From Mycteria americana (lineage: Eukaryota > Chordata > Aves > Ciconiiformes > Ciconiidae): a stretch of 64,000 nt of DNA. Location of the stretch: the NCBI RefSeq assembly GCF_035582795.1, contig NC_134379.1:1612001-1676000 (forward strand). The letters are read 5' to 3'. A program made the position numbers and the translations under genes. Under the pieces are notes generated by a model. It made no database searches. It saw only the letters and a list, made by a program, of their open reading frames with translations, and had not been told where the DNA came from. Each line of letters begins with the position of its first letter. Positions within the stretch are counted from its first letter, which is position 1. Shown in pieces: positions 23,501-38,000 of the stretch.

Positions 23501-26500
23501 AGCACCACATCTCCACAGCTTTTAAATACCTCCAGGGATGGTGACTCCACCACTTCCCTGGGCAGCCTGTTCCAGTGCTTGGCAACCACTTCAGCGAAGA
23601 AATTGTTCCTAATACCCAGTCTAAACCTCCCCTGGCGCAACTTGAGGCCATTTCCTCTCATCCTATGGCTTGTTACTTGAGAGAAGAGACCGACCCCACC
23701 TCTCTACACCTTCCTTTCAGGCAGTTGTGGAGAGCGATGAGGTCTCCCCTCAGCCTCCTTTTCTCCAGGCTAAACAACCCCAGGTCCCTCAGCCGCTCCC
23801 CACCAGCCTTGTGCTCCAGACCCTTCCCCAGCTCCGTTGCCCTTCTCTGGACACGCTCCAGCCCCTCAATGTCTCTCTTGGAGTGAGGGGCCCAACACTG
23901 AACACAGCATTCGAGGTGTGGCCTCACCAGTGCCGAGTGCAGGGGCACGATCACTGCCCTCGTCCTGCTGGCCACACTATTGCTGATACAAGCCAGGATG
24001 CTGTTGGCCTTCTTGGCCACCTGGGCTCACTGCCGGCTCATATTCAGGCGGCTGTCGACCAACACCCCCAGCCACTTTCCAGCCATTCTTCCCCACGCCT
24101 GTAGCGTTGCGTGGGGTTGTTGTGACCCAAGTGCAGGACCCGGTACTGAGCCTTGTTAAACCTTATACAATTGACCTCGGCCCATCGATCCAGCCTGTCT
24201 GGGTCCCTCTCTAGAGCCTTCCTCCCCTCCAGCAGATCAACACTCCCACCCAACTTGGTGTCATCTGCAAACTGACTGAGGGTGCACCCGATCCCCTCGT
24301 CCAGATCATTGATAAAGATATTAAACAGAACTGGCCCCAGTACTGAGCCCTGGGGGACACCACTTGTGACCAGCCGCCAACTGGAGTAAACTCCATTCAC
24401 CACCACTCTTTGGGCCTGGCCATCCAGCCAGTTCTTTACCCAGCGAAGAGTACATGAAGTGTCTCTTCGTGTGTCAAAGTGACACACGAAGTGTCTCATT
24501 AGTCTTAACAGTCCTGCCTTCTTGGGTATGTGGTTCAGATCTCTATTTCTAAGGTTTATCTGTTGTATGCCTTTTGGAAATGTAAAGAATAATCATCTTA
24601 AGTGATCTGTGTTGCTTTTGCTCCTACTAATAGTGCTTTGTTATCTCTTTGCATTTAGTAAACCTTGTGAGAATGGTTCAGTTTCAATGTTGTATCAGTA
24701 GCAGATTTGGGAGAAGCTGTAGATAGGTCAGCAGGGCTTCTTAAATTGAAGTCAGAAATGCATTTCTAGAAACAAAGTTTGACTTAAACTGTCTATGTGG
24801 TCAAAAGATGTGTTTTAACAACTAGGGAGCTTGCATGGCTGGTGTAAGCTGGTAGATACTTTGATGCTTCATCTTACAGATTTGCTTTTCTAGTTGTTTC
24901 AGCGATACCTGATATACAAGATGACTTGTTTCCTGAATTCAGGATGCACTGGGTCTTGTACTGTATTATTGCAACTGTCAGGCTCAGCTACTTAATGGCT
25001 TTTCCTTGTCTTTTGCAGCAACGTTCCTTTTTAATTGATCTTAAAAGATTTAAAATTTGGTAGTTGGAAAGATTCCAGATTTCATCTACCTATTTTGCCT
25101 TTGTCCACTGCATAAAATAAGGCAAATTATAGACTAAAATGCCATTGTTCCCTGTCCTCTGTAGCTTATTTGACACCTTAACGAGACGTAGTCAAACTGG
25201 ATTAGAGAGCGAGGGTATACAGCAGCATGCCTCAGTGTGGGTTGTACATGCACCAGTGTAGTTACAAGATTGTTGACTATTGCTTCCTATTTCAACGGTG
25301 AAAATAGCTGAATTAGAGTGGTGGGCTATCCCTTTGCTAAACTGGGATGAGTTCAAAATGGTGCATGTGTTCATAGTTTGAACCTCCAGTTATATTTAAG
25401 TTTTGTGCTTTACTTTCTATTTATAATTCAAATAAAAGCTACACAGGAAACTGTTTGTGTCAGTTTTTCTTTTTTCTAAAATAAAATCAAAGGCAATAAA
25501 AGTAAAATTTCAACTTTTTCTTTTTTTTTCTTTTTTTCTTTTTTTCTTGTAATATTTAGATTGATAGATACTTGTATAGAAGTGAAATAGTTTCTTTTTG
25601 GTCACTCAACACTGGCACTGCATTCCATTCGGGGACATATAATGCTCCAGCATGTCAGAGTGCACAAAGGAAATAGCTGAGAAATAAAAAACCCAAAACA
25701 ACAGTGCTAATATTTCCTTTTTATATAGTCTCCCATTTGAAATGGTAGTATAAAAAGCAGTTTTATTTCTAGGTGACCTTGTTGCAGTGGCTGTTGTGGC
25801 AGGAAGCTCCAGAAGTGAGTAATACGATGTTTCTATAGCATGGAAGCATACAGAACTAGATCTATGACACAATTTCTTTGAGAGGCACTTCTGAAGTGTT
25901 TTATCACTCAGTGATATTGAGCTTTTCTGCCGTTGTCAGCATGGAGACTTGAAAATTCAAATAAAAAGTAGTAGTAATGGTGAAATTTTAAATTAAATCT
26001 ATCTGTCTTCCACTAATGACTTCCGAAAATGTATTGTAAAAATAACATCCAACAATGAAAACAAAGCTTTAGTCATAAATGCTGTTTGTTCTGCTTTTTC
26101 CAGTTTTAACATGAACACGTTGAAACGCATCGCACTGTTTTAAAGCATTACAATCTGAACACTTGCAGAAGAATTACAAAGTGAAGTGGAAATTACCTTC
26201 ATTGCCCTCTGGAACTTGTTGCTATAGGAGGCTGTGCAGGCGAAAAGCAGCAGACCTTCTTATGGAGGGGTAGTCCCTTAGTGTGGTTCCCTGGGTGCGA
26301 CACTTGGTGCCAGAGATCCCAGAGCCACCGTTTGAATCCAAAGCCAGCGTTCCTCACGGACCTTTCTGTTGCTGTTGGGTCTTTGGGGTGATCTAGCATG
26401 GCAGTTCCGTCATTTTTTTAATTAAGAGTTAATCGTTCTCTTAGGAAAAAAGCAGCCAATTTCCATTGTGATCCTAGTCTGTGGTACCAAAAGAGCTGAT

Positions 26501-28961
26501 TTAAAACCCAAACCGAACCATAGTTTATATGGAGAGGAAATTACACTTGGGCATAAAAACTAGATAGTGTATTAAAGAGGTCGATTTCCCTACTAATGGA
26601 AGATGTCAGTGTTAAGTAGACTGCATTTAATGATGCAGTCAAAACTGTTGAGAAAAAATGTTCCAAGTTTGGGGTTTTTAAATACATTTCATCTAGGATT
26701 TTAAATATGGGCATTTAAACTTTTATCAGCAAAGATAGTAATGTTAAATGGTTGCAGAGATGTTCATGACTGCTGACAGCAGTTTAACTGGATGACAGTA
26801 TGGAAAGTACCCTCACCAAGTCTGCAGAGGCCCCCAACCTGGAAGGTTGCTCTTTAAGCATTTTGCAGCTGTAAAGCTGATTGTAATTCCTTGGAATCCT
26901 TCTTTTAACCTCTCTTAAATTCTCTCTCTCTCTTTTTTTTTTAAAGGTACCCTTTCTAATGCAAAAATATTGCATCGTGGCATTTCCTTTGAGCTATCAA
27001 CGTCTTTCAGAATACATGTTTATCAAGAATTCTAGTCAAAATTAGTTAAAACTTGTAGTAGCAATTACAGTTTGTATAGATAGTGAATTTCTAGGTCACA
27101 CTTTAAAATACAAGTGGCACATGGGAGTTGTAAAAAGAGGTGATAATACTGATTCCTTTTTTGTTTCCACATTTGTTTGCTTTTTAAACATATAAATCCT
27201 CAGTAAAATGAATTTTTCTGAAGAATCACTGCTCACATTTTCGTGTGGTGTTTCGTAACGGGCTGACTCCAGTGAGGAGCGTGCAGGGGAAGTGAGTGCA
27301 TGCTTGGGAAGTGACTTGTTTGTGACCCTTGAAGAATTTGGGTACAGCATGAAACAAAGTGCCTAGTGTTCACACAGTAGGAGAAACATCTCAGTTTTGT
27401 GCAGTCACTCTGAGTCTTATCTTTCGTGGAAAAGATGCATTTCAAGTCTAGTTTTTACCACTGGATGTTGGGCAAGGGTAGGTAATGTGGGGCTCACAGG
27501 TTGTGTTTGGCTCGCAAGTGCTCGAAGCGTGTTTGAGGCTGAGACTTCATCACCTGGCTAGCGGTGGGGTGTGTTTGTGTGGGGACCCCTGAGTAACCCA
27601 AGTCCTTAGGGCCTGCGGAGGCTGCCGGTGGTGGTTTCTCCTGGGACTTGGTTGTACCTCTTGGCCAGTTCTGTCCTGTGAAGGAGTAGAGGACACGCAT
27701 GGGACCACTGTTACCACCTTCCAACTCACCTGCTTTGTGAGCTACTGTGATTTTACCTCCTCTCAGGTTTCAAGATGCAATTTTTTTCTTGCAGGTACTA
27801 ACCTTGTGAAGATTTTTGGTAGTTAAGGAGCCAATTTTTGAAATAAACTTTTCTGCTCTATGTTCTCATAGATAGAGCAGAATTCTATCTTACATTTTTC
27901 TGCTCCTTTTGATTGCTTTGACATTTGGTTTGTAGAAAATTTATCACAACATAGAGGTTTAGTTTCAATTCAGAGAAAGGAATAGGTGAACTTCAGTGTT
28001 TTGTTTTACAGATAACTAATAGAAAGATGAATGTAGAGAAAATGAAATAATGTGTTTTTAGTTGTCTCTTGTAAAATGTTTTTCAAGGTTGTTTCTGGTG
28101 TCTCAAAAATTTTTAACCTGTCTTTAAAGATGTAACTTTCAATGTAAAAAAGCTTATAACGCTTCTGTCTCTTCGTAGCTTCCAATAAAGGCTGGCCAGC
28201 AGAATACCCACACCAAAGTCAGTACGGAGCACAACAAGGAATGTCTCATAAACATTTCCAAGTACAAGTTTTCCCTGGTCATCAGTGGTCTCACTAATAT
28301 CTTAAAAAATGTTAATAACATGGTAAGTTTTCTAATTTTGGGTTGTTGGGTGATTTTTCAAAATGGTTGTTTTTTGTTCATATTATACAATCTGCAGAGA
28401 GTCACTTGAAATTTAGTCAGATTGTTACTTGCCTTTCACACTTAATTTTTTTCTTTTAGTCCTCACGTGCTAAAGTTCTCCAACAGCACTGAGCCTTGTT
28501 ACGTATAAAGGTGATGAGGTAGTTGTGGCAGAGCAATGTAAAGGTGGTGATTAAGGGGAGTCTGCTGTTAGGCATGGGAACGGTCTGTAGCTGGGAAGGC
28601 ATGTGGCTAGCTAAGGAGTGGGTACATAAAGGTACCTAAGACTACATTGGGTCTCTGAGCAATGGTTAGATACCAGTAGAATGCGCTACTGGTTAGAAGG
28701 TGGGGGAGGATGTTTTCCATTGCATGGAAAGGTGCTTCAGTGAGCTAGGGAAGTGGTGCTAGCAAAGTCTATAGAGGAGGAATGCAGCAGGGCAAAGGAG
28801 CTGCTGAGCAGCAGCACTAGGAGGTTGGGTTTTTTTTCCCTCATCTGTCCTGCCAGAGCATGACCTGCCAGGAATCATTTTGGGAAAGGAAGAAGGGAAA
28901 AAGAAGGGAAAAGGATTTAAAACTTAGGCTATTTGAATTTTCCAGCCTGTTTGGATGTTTT

Positions 28962-29009
<48 letters not shown>

Positions 29010-32000
29010 ACATATATATCTGTTTTAACAACCAGATGAATTTCAGTCAGAACCTTGTAAGAAAAATCTTTGAAAACAATCTCTTGTCTAATACTGCCAC
29101 TATAGATTCAAACCTCCAAAGGGATACCTTACTAGTCAGTAAGAACAGTGAATGAAAAATGTGTGGGAGTGACACACATCTCTTCCATTTACTGTTTGAT
29201 ATGAATCACAGCCTCTCATTAAACCACTTAATGTTGATACAGGAGGGCAGTACTCTGGTGTGAAGGGATGAGATTCAAGGTGATTTTTCTATGAGTTCCC
29301 AAAGAGAAATCTTCAGAGCCAGGTGTCTTAGTAGATGGCTTCCTTCTGCATACTGGTTTTTTGTTCTGCCTCCAAGGGAACCATAAAATGATTCCTGAAA
29401 TCCGTCAAAATATTTGACTCATCAGCATCACTAAAACTATCTTTTAAAATAGATCTCAGTGGAACCAAAGAGAAGAGAAACCTAGAAAGAAAAGAAATTA
29501 ATGTGGAGGTCCATAGTGTGTTGACTCTAGAAAAATAACTGTTACCATTAAGTTGGGTAAATGGAAAGTTTAGGAATCCTTTATGAAGAGAAAGATGCAG
29601 TGTGATTTTTTTTTTCATGAAGGTCTGGTTTTGGATTTGTGTTGAGAAAAGTTTAATTCATTGAGTTTTGAAGCTGTATGGTTTGTGATCACGTGGAATC
29701 TCCACAAACAGGTAACAGAACTGGCCAAACTCTAGCAGTACTTTTTTTTAATGGTTTTAGTAAGATAGTTTACTGTGAGCTCTTTTGGATGACAGTTGTA
29801 TAGAGATGTGCATCTGCTAAAACACTACAAAGGACTGATAAAATTGGAAAATAGGTTGCTCCACTGCTAGGGATTTTAGGCTGCTTAAAGCTACTTATAA
29901 TGCCTTTTGAGAGAGAATTCATTTTAATTAAACTTCATAGGCATGAAAGAATGTGTTGATATGTAAGGTGATTAGCTGATAAATGGGAAAACTACAGAGT
30001 TAAAACAAGTTTCTGTATATGATATACAGATTTTGAGAGGAAAGACCTAGCTAAAACTGTCAATAAAAAAATTCAACATTTGCTTTGCACTTAACATTTT
30101 TTACGTTTGATGGACTGAGGTACTGTACGAATCAGTAATATTTTTGAAGGATTTCTATAGGTGAACAAAACAGACCAATAGACTGGCATAATGGTCTTAC
30201 GTTTAGAAAAAAGTCTTGAGGGTTTGCACTCTGCTGAAACTTAGGCTTAGTTGAGCTAACCTCTTACGTGGTTTAAAATATGACTTCCTTTGGGGGACTT
30301 CTACGTGTGTTCCGTGTGTAGGCAGTAGTACCAATATATTTTTGGCTAAATCTTTTCTACTTTATTTTGCTGTCTTGATATTGCTGGAACTAGTCACTAT
30401 TGTCGGCAGTAAAATTGGGTGCTAGCTTAAACACCTGATGGAATTCTGCCTTCGTCCTGTATCTGAAGTGTGGCATCTTTTTGGAGGGTCTCGTGTTTCT
30501 TCCTGTGGTCTGTGCTAAATTTTGCAACACTCTAATAAGCCTGTCAATATGGATTTGTTGTAACATCAGTTCTGTTAAGATGTTGGCAATGGAATACGTA
30601 ATTGGAAAAGAATCAGCAGTAATCAATACCAAAATAGTTTCTGAAAAGGTATAACCTTCATTTCTGAATAAATTATAGGCCTGATGAAGGTAAGGGGCTG
30701 CAGCGTACCTCCAGTCTTACTTTGCGGTAACTGTTTGTTCCTTATTAGATTTGGCATTGCAGACTGGACAAAGATATTTCTTCAGCAATGAGGTTTTAAT
30801 TCCTATTTTAGTCTAATTTTTGCTGGCTTTATTTCTAAACTCAAAACCAGAGCAGTAAAGGAGCCATAACTTACTGTGCCACTTTGCTACATTACTTTAA
30901 TGCGTTACAAGTCAAATTTCTGTGTCTCAGATGAATCCATATCCTTTCTGCTTCTAGAGAATATTTGGAGAAACTGCTGAAAAGAATTTATATCTATCTC
31001 AGCTGATTATCTTGGATACACTGGAAAAATGTCTGGCAGGGGTGAGTAGGCTTGCGTAAGCAATTGCTAAGTTGGAATCAAATGAGTTAGTACAAGTTAA
31101 ATGTTTGTGTATCTGTTATTACTGGTACTAAAGTTAAAACTCATCTGATTTAGAGCAAAGTAGGATTAATGCCATTTGAAAAATACTAAAACTTCCTATA
31201 AATGCAAGTAGGTGATATAATTGATAAATTAAGAATTGGTGGGGTGCTTTTTTCTTGCCTAAAATTAGTGGGGTTTTTTTAGCTAAATAGATTCAAGTAA
31301 ACTTTTGAATTTGTCCTTCCCACTACTCAACTAATTTGTGGAGTTATAAATAATGATTTTCTTTTAATACTTTGTTAAAAAGAATTGCAGACAGCTGTAC
31401 TCAGAGACATGTGTGAACTGGAGTAAGGGAAGACACAAACCCAAATGAAGAATTAGATGTGGTTATGAAGCTTTGCTAGATTTTTATAAGCTTTGAATGC
31501 TTGTGGCATATTCTGCTCAGTATTTTTTGAATAGATGCATGAAAACACTTCCATCCCACAATTTAAACCAAAAAAGTAATGGGATAGTAAATCATCTTAA
31601 AAGTAGCAGATAATTCAGTGCAAGTATTTTAAGTTTTATGCTAGTAAGCTTTCTGCATACAGCGTTGCTTTTTCTTTCAATTTCTTAAAACTTTCATTTG
31701 GCGAAGTAGTTTTTTCATGTACTTGTATATACAGCAGAAACTTTGCTATCGCTATTCTAAAGATTACTTTTGCAGGTGTTTCCTAGGTTACATTAGTTAA
31801 CCATGTCCAAACTTCCACTGGGAGTCCAGTCCTGAGGTTTCCAGTCAGAGCTGTGCTGCAAGGCAGTTTGCTATTACCTTTGGGATGTAAACGGTCGTAC
31901 AACTTACTGTGCTAAACTGTATAATTGCAAAGCCAAACTTCACTGTGAGCAAAATTTGCAATGGTTTATTCCTTTAACAAGAAAGGAATTTTTTTTTTAA

Positions 32001-35000
32001 AGCTGTATTCCTGGATGAATGTCATGAAATCATCTAAGCTCTTTGCTGTTTCCCTGCAACAGTTTTTGAAGGTTCTTTCTTTATAAGGTAATGACCTTAT
32101 TATGGTTAGATTTGTCAAGCAGCATATCTTATAGTACAGTACTAAAACAATCTGAATAATTGTGGATTCTTCTAAATTCACAAAAGATCCAGGTAAATAC
32201 ATTTTCCAGAATAACTTCAGCTTTTACAGCTGAGGCAAATACCTCTTTTTGGCACTTTTTGTGTCTTTGATGCAGTGAGTCAAAAAAACCGTTTTAACTT
32301 CGGAAATTAATTCTTTTAAAATATGTCTTATATGCATATTGTTTGAAACGTTAGTGGTTTTTTTTCCTGATAGATGATATTTGAACAGCCAAAAATTGTG
32401 CTGAATACTTCTTGCTTTGTCAATTCAAATGAGAGTAAGTTGAGCCAGTATATGTTTAATAAGACTGAGCCAAAGTTCTATACAAAGAGCGTTGTGTTCT
32501 GTGATATCTTCAGACGTATTTCTTGCTCGCTGTTCTTGCTCAATGTTTCATCAAGTTCTCATGGCAACAGGACTCAGGTCAACTAAGTGGGAGTCTCTGA
32601 AACTTCCCAATTCCCTATGGTAAATTCATTGGTAGAATTTTAGAAAGCTTTAATGCTGACCCTTCTGTTAAAAGTTGCTCTTAGTAGAGCAAAGTTTCAC
32701 TTTGAATTCTTTAGTAAATAGTTTCCTTATGTCTCATACTGTGCAAACTGGCAAAAATTAGATTTTTCTTTTGCAGGAGAGTTAAGCCATTTTTGACTCA
32801 TACAGAGCAATCCCAGGCAAGAGCAAGGGAGAAGCACCTCTTTTTCGGTTCATTTTTTTAATATAAAATATTTGCTGTCAAAATATAGTGGTTAGAATAC
32901 TACCCAACAGAGAAGTAAGGGTGGGTCTTTGCCCTCTGAGCTTCCATTCAAACCGAGATAGTTAATGCTCTACTGCTAATACTTTACACAGATCAACAGG
33001 GTGCATTCATCAAAACAGAAATGTGTTTTACTTCAAAAACTAGTGTGATATTTTGCTTGATACTTGATGACATTGACCAACTTGGTGTCCTACATATTTT
33101 GGAGACTTAACTGAAAATGTAAGATGGTTTGAATGATATGGGTTATTGTTCAAATGGAAAGAAGCCTTTTCTGTGTAGGGTACTTACACTATGGTCAGTG
33201 GTAGCCTGCAGGCAGAATTAGGAGTTCAGATTCAAGTACTGTGCCTACTAGTGGCAGATGCTCCTTTTTTTTGCCTCCAAACCTACAAAACGGAATTTCA
33301 TGAAATACTGAATGTTTATTTTTAGCAACCAAAGGATACCATGCGACTAGACGAGACTATGCTGGTAAAACAGTTGCTGCCAGAAATCTGCCACTTCATC
33401 CACACTTACCGTGAAGGGAACCAGCATGCAGCTGAACTACGAAATTCTGCCTCTGGGGTTCTTTTTTCTCTTAGCTGCAATAACTTTAATGCGGTGTTCA
33501 GCCGCATTTCCACCAGGTAGGTGTTTTTCAGTAGCCTAACTTAGTGTATTAGAAGATCTACTAAATACCGGTGTCAAGAACATCTGTCATGAATTGTAGT
33601 CTTTCTGATTTCAGAAAAGTTAACTGTTTAAATGGTATTTAACAAGATAATTCTTAAGTGAAACTCCCTCTACCTTTCAAAATTTTACTTACGTTTCAGG
33701 TTACAAAACGAACCTGTTTCATATCCATTCTAGGTTACTGCCAGCATATTTTCTGTGAGCTGCATTTATTGCCTTTTTAATGTGCTTTCGTAAGTACAAG
33801 TCAAATGCTGTTGTTGAGTGAAAGTAATGATAACTCAGCTGAATAAGTTGAGTAAGTTCTTGTGGGTGCAAGATGTTTTGGGGAAAAAAAAGGATGTTGA
33901 AGATAATGGGTTGTATCCATTTACTTATGAATTTAGAATGCAAAATTTCTGATTGTCTACAGCTCTGTTGGAGCCCCCAGGCTGTTTTCCTTCCTAATTT
34001 TTCCTGCTTGAAGGCTTTTATGTTAAATCTATCTTATGCCTGAAGGGGACAAAACAGCTGGACTGTTTGTTGGTTGTTGGAAAAGACCCATTTGTCTTCT
34101 GACTGACTTGAGTTTCACAGCACACTTACTGTAAAAATAACTGTCCTTTCTGCTAGTCTAAGTGAGAAGAGAGAGACGCCCAAAGTTTCCATCTATTCTT
34201 TGCTCTTTTTGCCCTGTTCCAGGTCTTTCTGATGCTTCAGCATTTGCCAACTCACTAGAGTTGTGTATTAAGCTTTTTATTACTGAAATACTTTGATGTT
34301 TTTTGAAAGTTGCTTGAAGTAGCTTAGTTCTTATCACACATTGTTACAGCTAACATCATCCCATATCTATTAGAAGTGGAGCTTGGGCAGCCTTAGGTGT
34401 TTGCGTAGCAACGAGTGTGCCAATCTAATTGAAACAAAGATATATGTATTCCTTATAATGTCAAAACAATTCCATTCCGACATTTTGAAAAAATATTTGC
34501 ATTTTAGAAATAAATCTAAAATTATTTAATGATTTGAAATTTTAAGTATTTTAAAAACTTTTACAGAGCCCTTAATAACTTCTGTTTCAAGACCATAGAC
34601 TTGGCAGCTAGCATGGAGGATGTGGTTTTACTCAATAGGTTGATTATGTTTTGTTGCTTATAGAAATGGAAACAATTTCTTTTGCTCCTTTTATAGGAAG
34701 TATTTTTCAGTTGAAATTTTTTGACGGTCTTCGAATCTAGTCCACAGTTCTATATTTATTCATCTGTCTGTAGCATGGTTTAGTTCTCAAGGTCCAAATC
34801 CCTTCTTACCATCCATTTGAGCTGGAATATAGTGCTTTTTCCCTAACCTGTTTTTCACTTCAAGATGGTTTGTACATAAATAGTTAAATATTTGACCAGT
34901 TGTTGCTGATCTCCACAGGGGTCAGCTTGCCGACAGTTAGCATTGCTGCTCTTTTGACCTGTGCTTCCTGTTTAGGCATATTTCTAGGCCTTGTACAGCA

Positions 35001-38000
35001 GCTGGGGGATTTTTGGCACGAAGAGCGCAGCAGTGGGGACCTTCCCATTCCCAGCGAGGGCTGTTAAGTTTCCCTGGCGCTGAAGAAATGAAGAACTGCT
35101 TTTGTGTGTAGTACTAGAAATCACATTCCGTGTCTAAAACACATCTGTAGCTTTGGAACAAGACATGGCAGTCTTTAGTTTGTGAGAACATACGATTTAG
35201 TTATTAGTGGCTTAGTATCTGACGAGATGTTTAGTAAATCATCTAATACAAAATTGTGAAAGGATGCCATTGTGTTTAAAATGGTGTGATTAAACCTCAT
35301 CCTGTTTCTTTGGGCCAGAAAAACATGGACCTTCTTTAGCTTACAAAGGGTGGTTGCAGCTCACTTCAGTGATATTAAGTGCCATCAGTCACTGCTTTAC
35401 TCTTGAGAAATTAGCAGGGGCAAGACTTGCTGTTAAGGAGCAGTAGTCTAAAGGTGTCATGATTCCACGAATTTAATATTTAGATGAAAAGATGACAAGA
35501 TTACTGCTACAGTATGGTAGATAACAGAAGGATTTAGGCAAATCTTGGGCATAAACAGACTATCACCAGATGGTATTGCTATCTTGTAAGACTCATCACT
35601 AGTATTTCTAGAGCCATTTTCAGTATGAGTATGGAATAAGACTATAATATTAACACTTAATCATGCAATCATGTCTTGATCATGTCTTTCATTTCTAAAC
35701 GTGGAAAAGTTTATCTGAGGAGATCGTATTATATGAGGAGATCATATAATATTCCCCTGCTGTTCAAATGTATAGAGTCATAGGTATGTGTTCATACCCA
35801 TCTGACATAATCTGATTGAGAAGTTAGTTTACTTTGCATATTTTTAGATTACAGGAACTGACTGTTTGTTCAGAAGATAATGCTGACGTTCATGATATTG
35901 AACTTTTACAGTACATCAGTGTGGATTGTTCGAAACTAAAACGACTCTTGCAAGGTATGGTTTGAGCCTGTGTTTTGAAATATTTTTACCTGAATATGGC
36001 TAGTTAGAGATGACACAATGGTATTGATGTGTATATCTTTTTATTGCTGTGTTTTACTCCAAATAGTCATATATTTACCAAAATATTTAAAAATACTTAA
36101 GTAGCATAAAGACATTGGTTTAAAAATTGCTGTGTGCTTCAAATGTCTTTTATAATCTGTGTTGCTTTTTAGAACCAAGTTTCTTTTCTAAATGCAGAAA
36201 TTTTTTACCTTTACAGAGACTGTATTCAAGTTTAAAGCCCTTAAGAAAGTAGCTCAGTTAGCTGTTATCAACAGTCTTGAAAAGGTAAGTATTTTAATAT
36301 CTATCTTCTGTTTCATTGCTTATTTGCAGACTTTATCTAATTTAGGAATAGTTGCAATTCAGTAATTTACTGTAAAATATATGTTGGTGCATCTCTTCAG
36401 TGCATATATGTTTTGCAAGAAATGTCAAGTGATTAGAAGTAAGAGTAAAATCTCTCTTCATTTAAATACGTAATTCAGAAAAAGTATTTTTAAGCTCTGG
36501 AATGTAAAGATGTTTTGCATTATCTGCAGGCATTTTGGAACTGGGTGGAAAACTATCCTGATGAATTCACAAAGCTGTATCAAACACCACAGACTGATAT
36601 GGCTGGTAAGGCGTAACAAATGACATAGTTTCTCAGACATCCCCACGTTCACTTGCATTTTGTGCCCTCTTTGCTTCTTGTGCAGCCTGCTAATAAGAAA
36701 TTTCTGTCAACCTTTGTCGGGGCAGGCAAGGATATATTGCTATCTCTTTTCTCTCCTGACTCACCTTTTAAAGACATTCATTCTGTGGTTCATAACACAA
36801 AGAAATAAGACCCAAAAGATGGAAACACTTTAAATATATATTTTTCATGTTGAAAGAGGAAAAAAAAACTTAAGAAAACATCATCTGTATTTGTCTCTAG
36901 TCAAAAAGAGAGGAAAATTTATATTTTCAGGTAAACCGTGTCTTTAACTAGGTTGAGACCATTTTATCCTCAGTAATGTGCAAAACAGAACTTTTTTCTG
37001 TGTAGGTGGAGCTATCTCTTTGCTCTTTTATACCTATTCTTTACCTTTTCATAATTAAAATTGGTATTGAACTTGGGTTATATTTTATGCAGATTGTGCA
37101 GAGAAGTTGTTTGACTTAGTGGATGGCTTTGCTGAAAGCACAAAACGTAAAGCAGCAGTTTGGCCGCTGCAAATCATACTCCTGGTCCTGTGTCCAGAGA
37201 TAATCCAAGATATAGCAAAGGATGTGGTAGAGGAAACTAAAATGAACAAGGTAAGAGAAGAAAAGTATCTGAATTCTGGTTCTGATTTCTAGAGGATGCT
37301 TGTCTTTGCTTATTCTATATTTCAGGTAGATTTTATTTTGTCTTTCCTGCCTAAAAAGCACATTACGATTCCATATGTAAATTTCTGCACCCTTTTTAAG
37401 TTCTCACCTAACATATGTTCTTTCACTGGCAATAATTCATACAGATAGTATGTCCCAAACAATGTTATTTCAGAACTTTTACATCTCCTTGGAGATTTGA
37501 ATCCTAGTGTTGTGATTTCCCCTGCCTCCACCAGTAGCAAACGTAGCATTGCTTCTAGCTGGCTGATACTGTACTGACCAAGGTTTCTGCAGCGTGTGTA
37601 CTGTGTGTTCCATAACTGCAGTACCTGTAGCAGATGTTGAAATTGATGTGGCTGCAAACATTATGGTTAAGAGTAAACACCCATCTGTCTTTGTGCCATT
37701 CCAATTGCCCTAGATCGTTCAAAATTAATCTCTTTAATAAACATAACGTTTCTCCAGAATGCTGCATCAAGTTGTTTTTTGCAATACCAATATCCATGAT
37801 TTCTGATCAGAAGATGCAATGTTGTTTGTTTTTAATATTTAAGGATGTAAAAACCCTGACCACAGATTGCAAAAGCTCTGGTTATAACTATTCCTGATTT
37901 GAATTCTGCAGAAACTGTTTCTGGACAATCTCAGGAAAGCACTTGCAGGCCACAGTGGGAGCAGACAGCTGACTGAAAGTGCTGCTATTGCTTGTGTTAA

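Larger units (their letters stand above)
17590..28178 (+). other. NF1: NF1 intron 1
   Basis: 10,589 bp. The first 430 bp belong to the CpG island and are G-rich on the sense strand (several GGGG runs between 17740 and 17800). The rest is AT-rich with CR1 copy A, a C-run near 19043-19053, pyrimidine repeats and an 11-bp hairpin. No convincing alternative first exon was recognised. Confidence 0.85.

Noticed and set aside
23673..24104. Plus-strand open frames inside CR1 copy A, and the similar ones at 49843-50407 in copy B.
   Set aside because: They are antisense shadows of the CR1 coding sequence on the minus strand.
24044..24499. Functional reverse transcriptase gene on the minus strand.
   Set aside because: It is only the 3' part of CR1 ORF2; the endonuclease and the first RT motifs are missing and the frame is broken further downstream.
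28965..29155. 62-codon open frame starting with repeated Val-Cys at the GT repeat.
   Set aside because: It is a translation of the GT microsatellite.
32374..32586. 70-codon open frame in intron 3 preceded by an acceptor-like TTTTCCTGATAG.
   Set aside because: Not part of known neurofibromin, and there is no matching donor in frame. Exons 3 and 4 join correctly without it.
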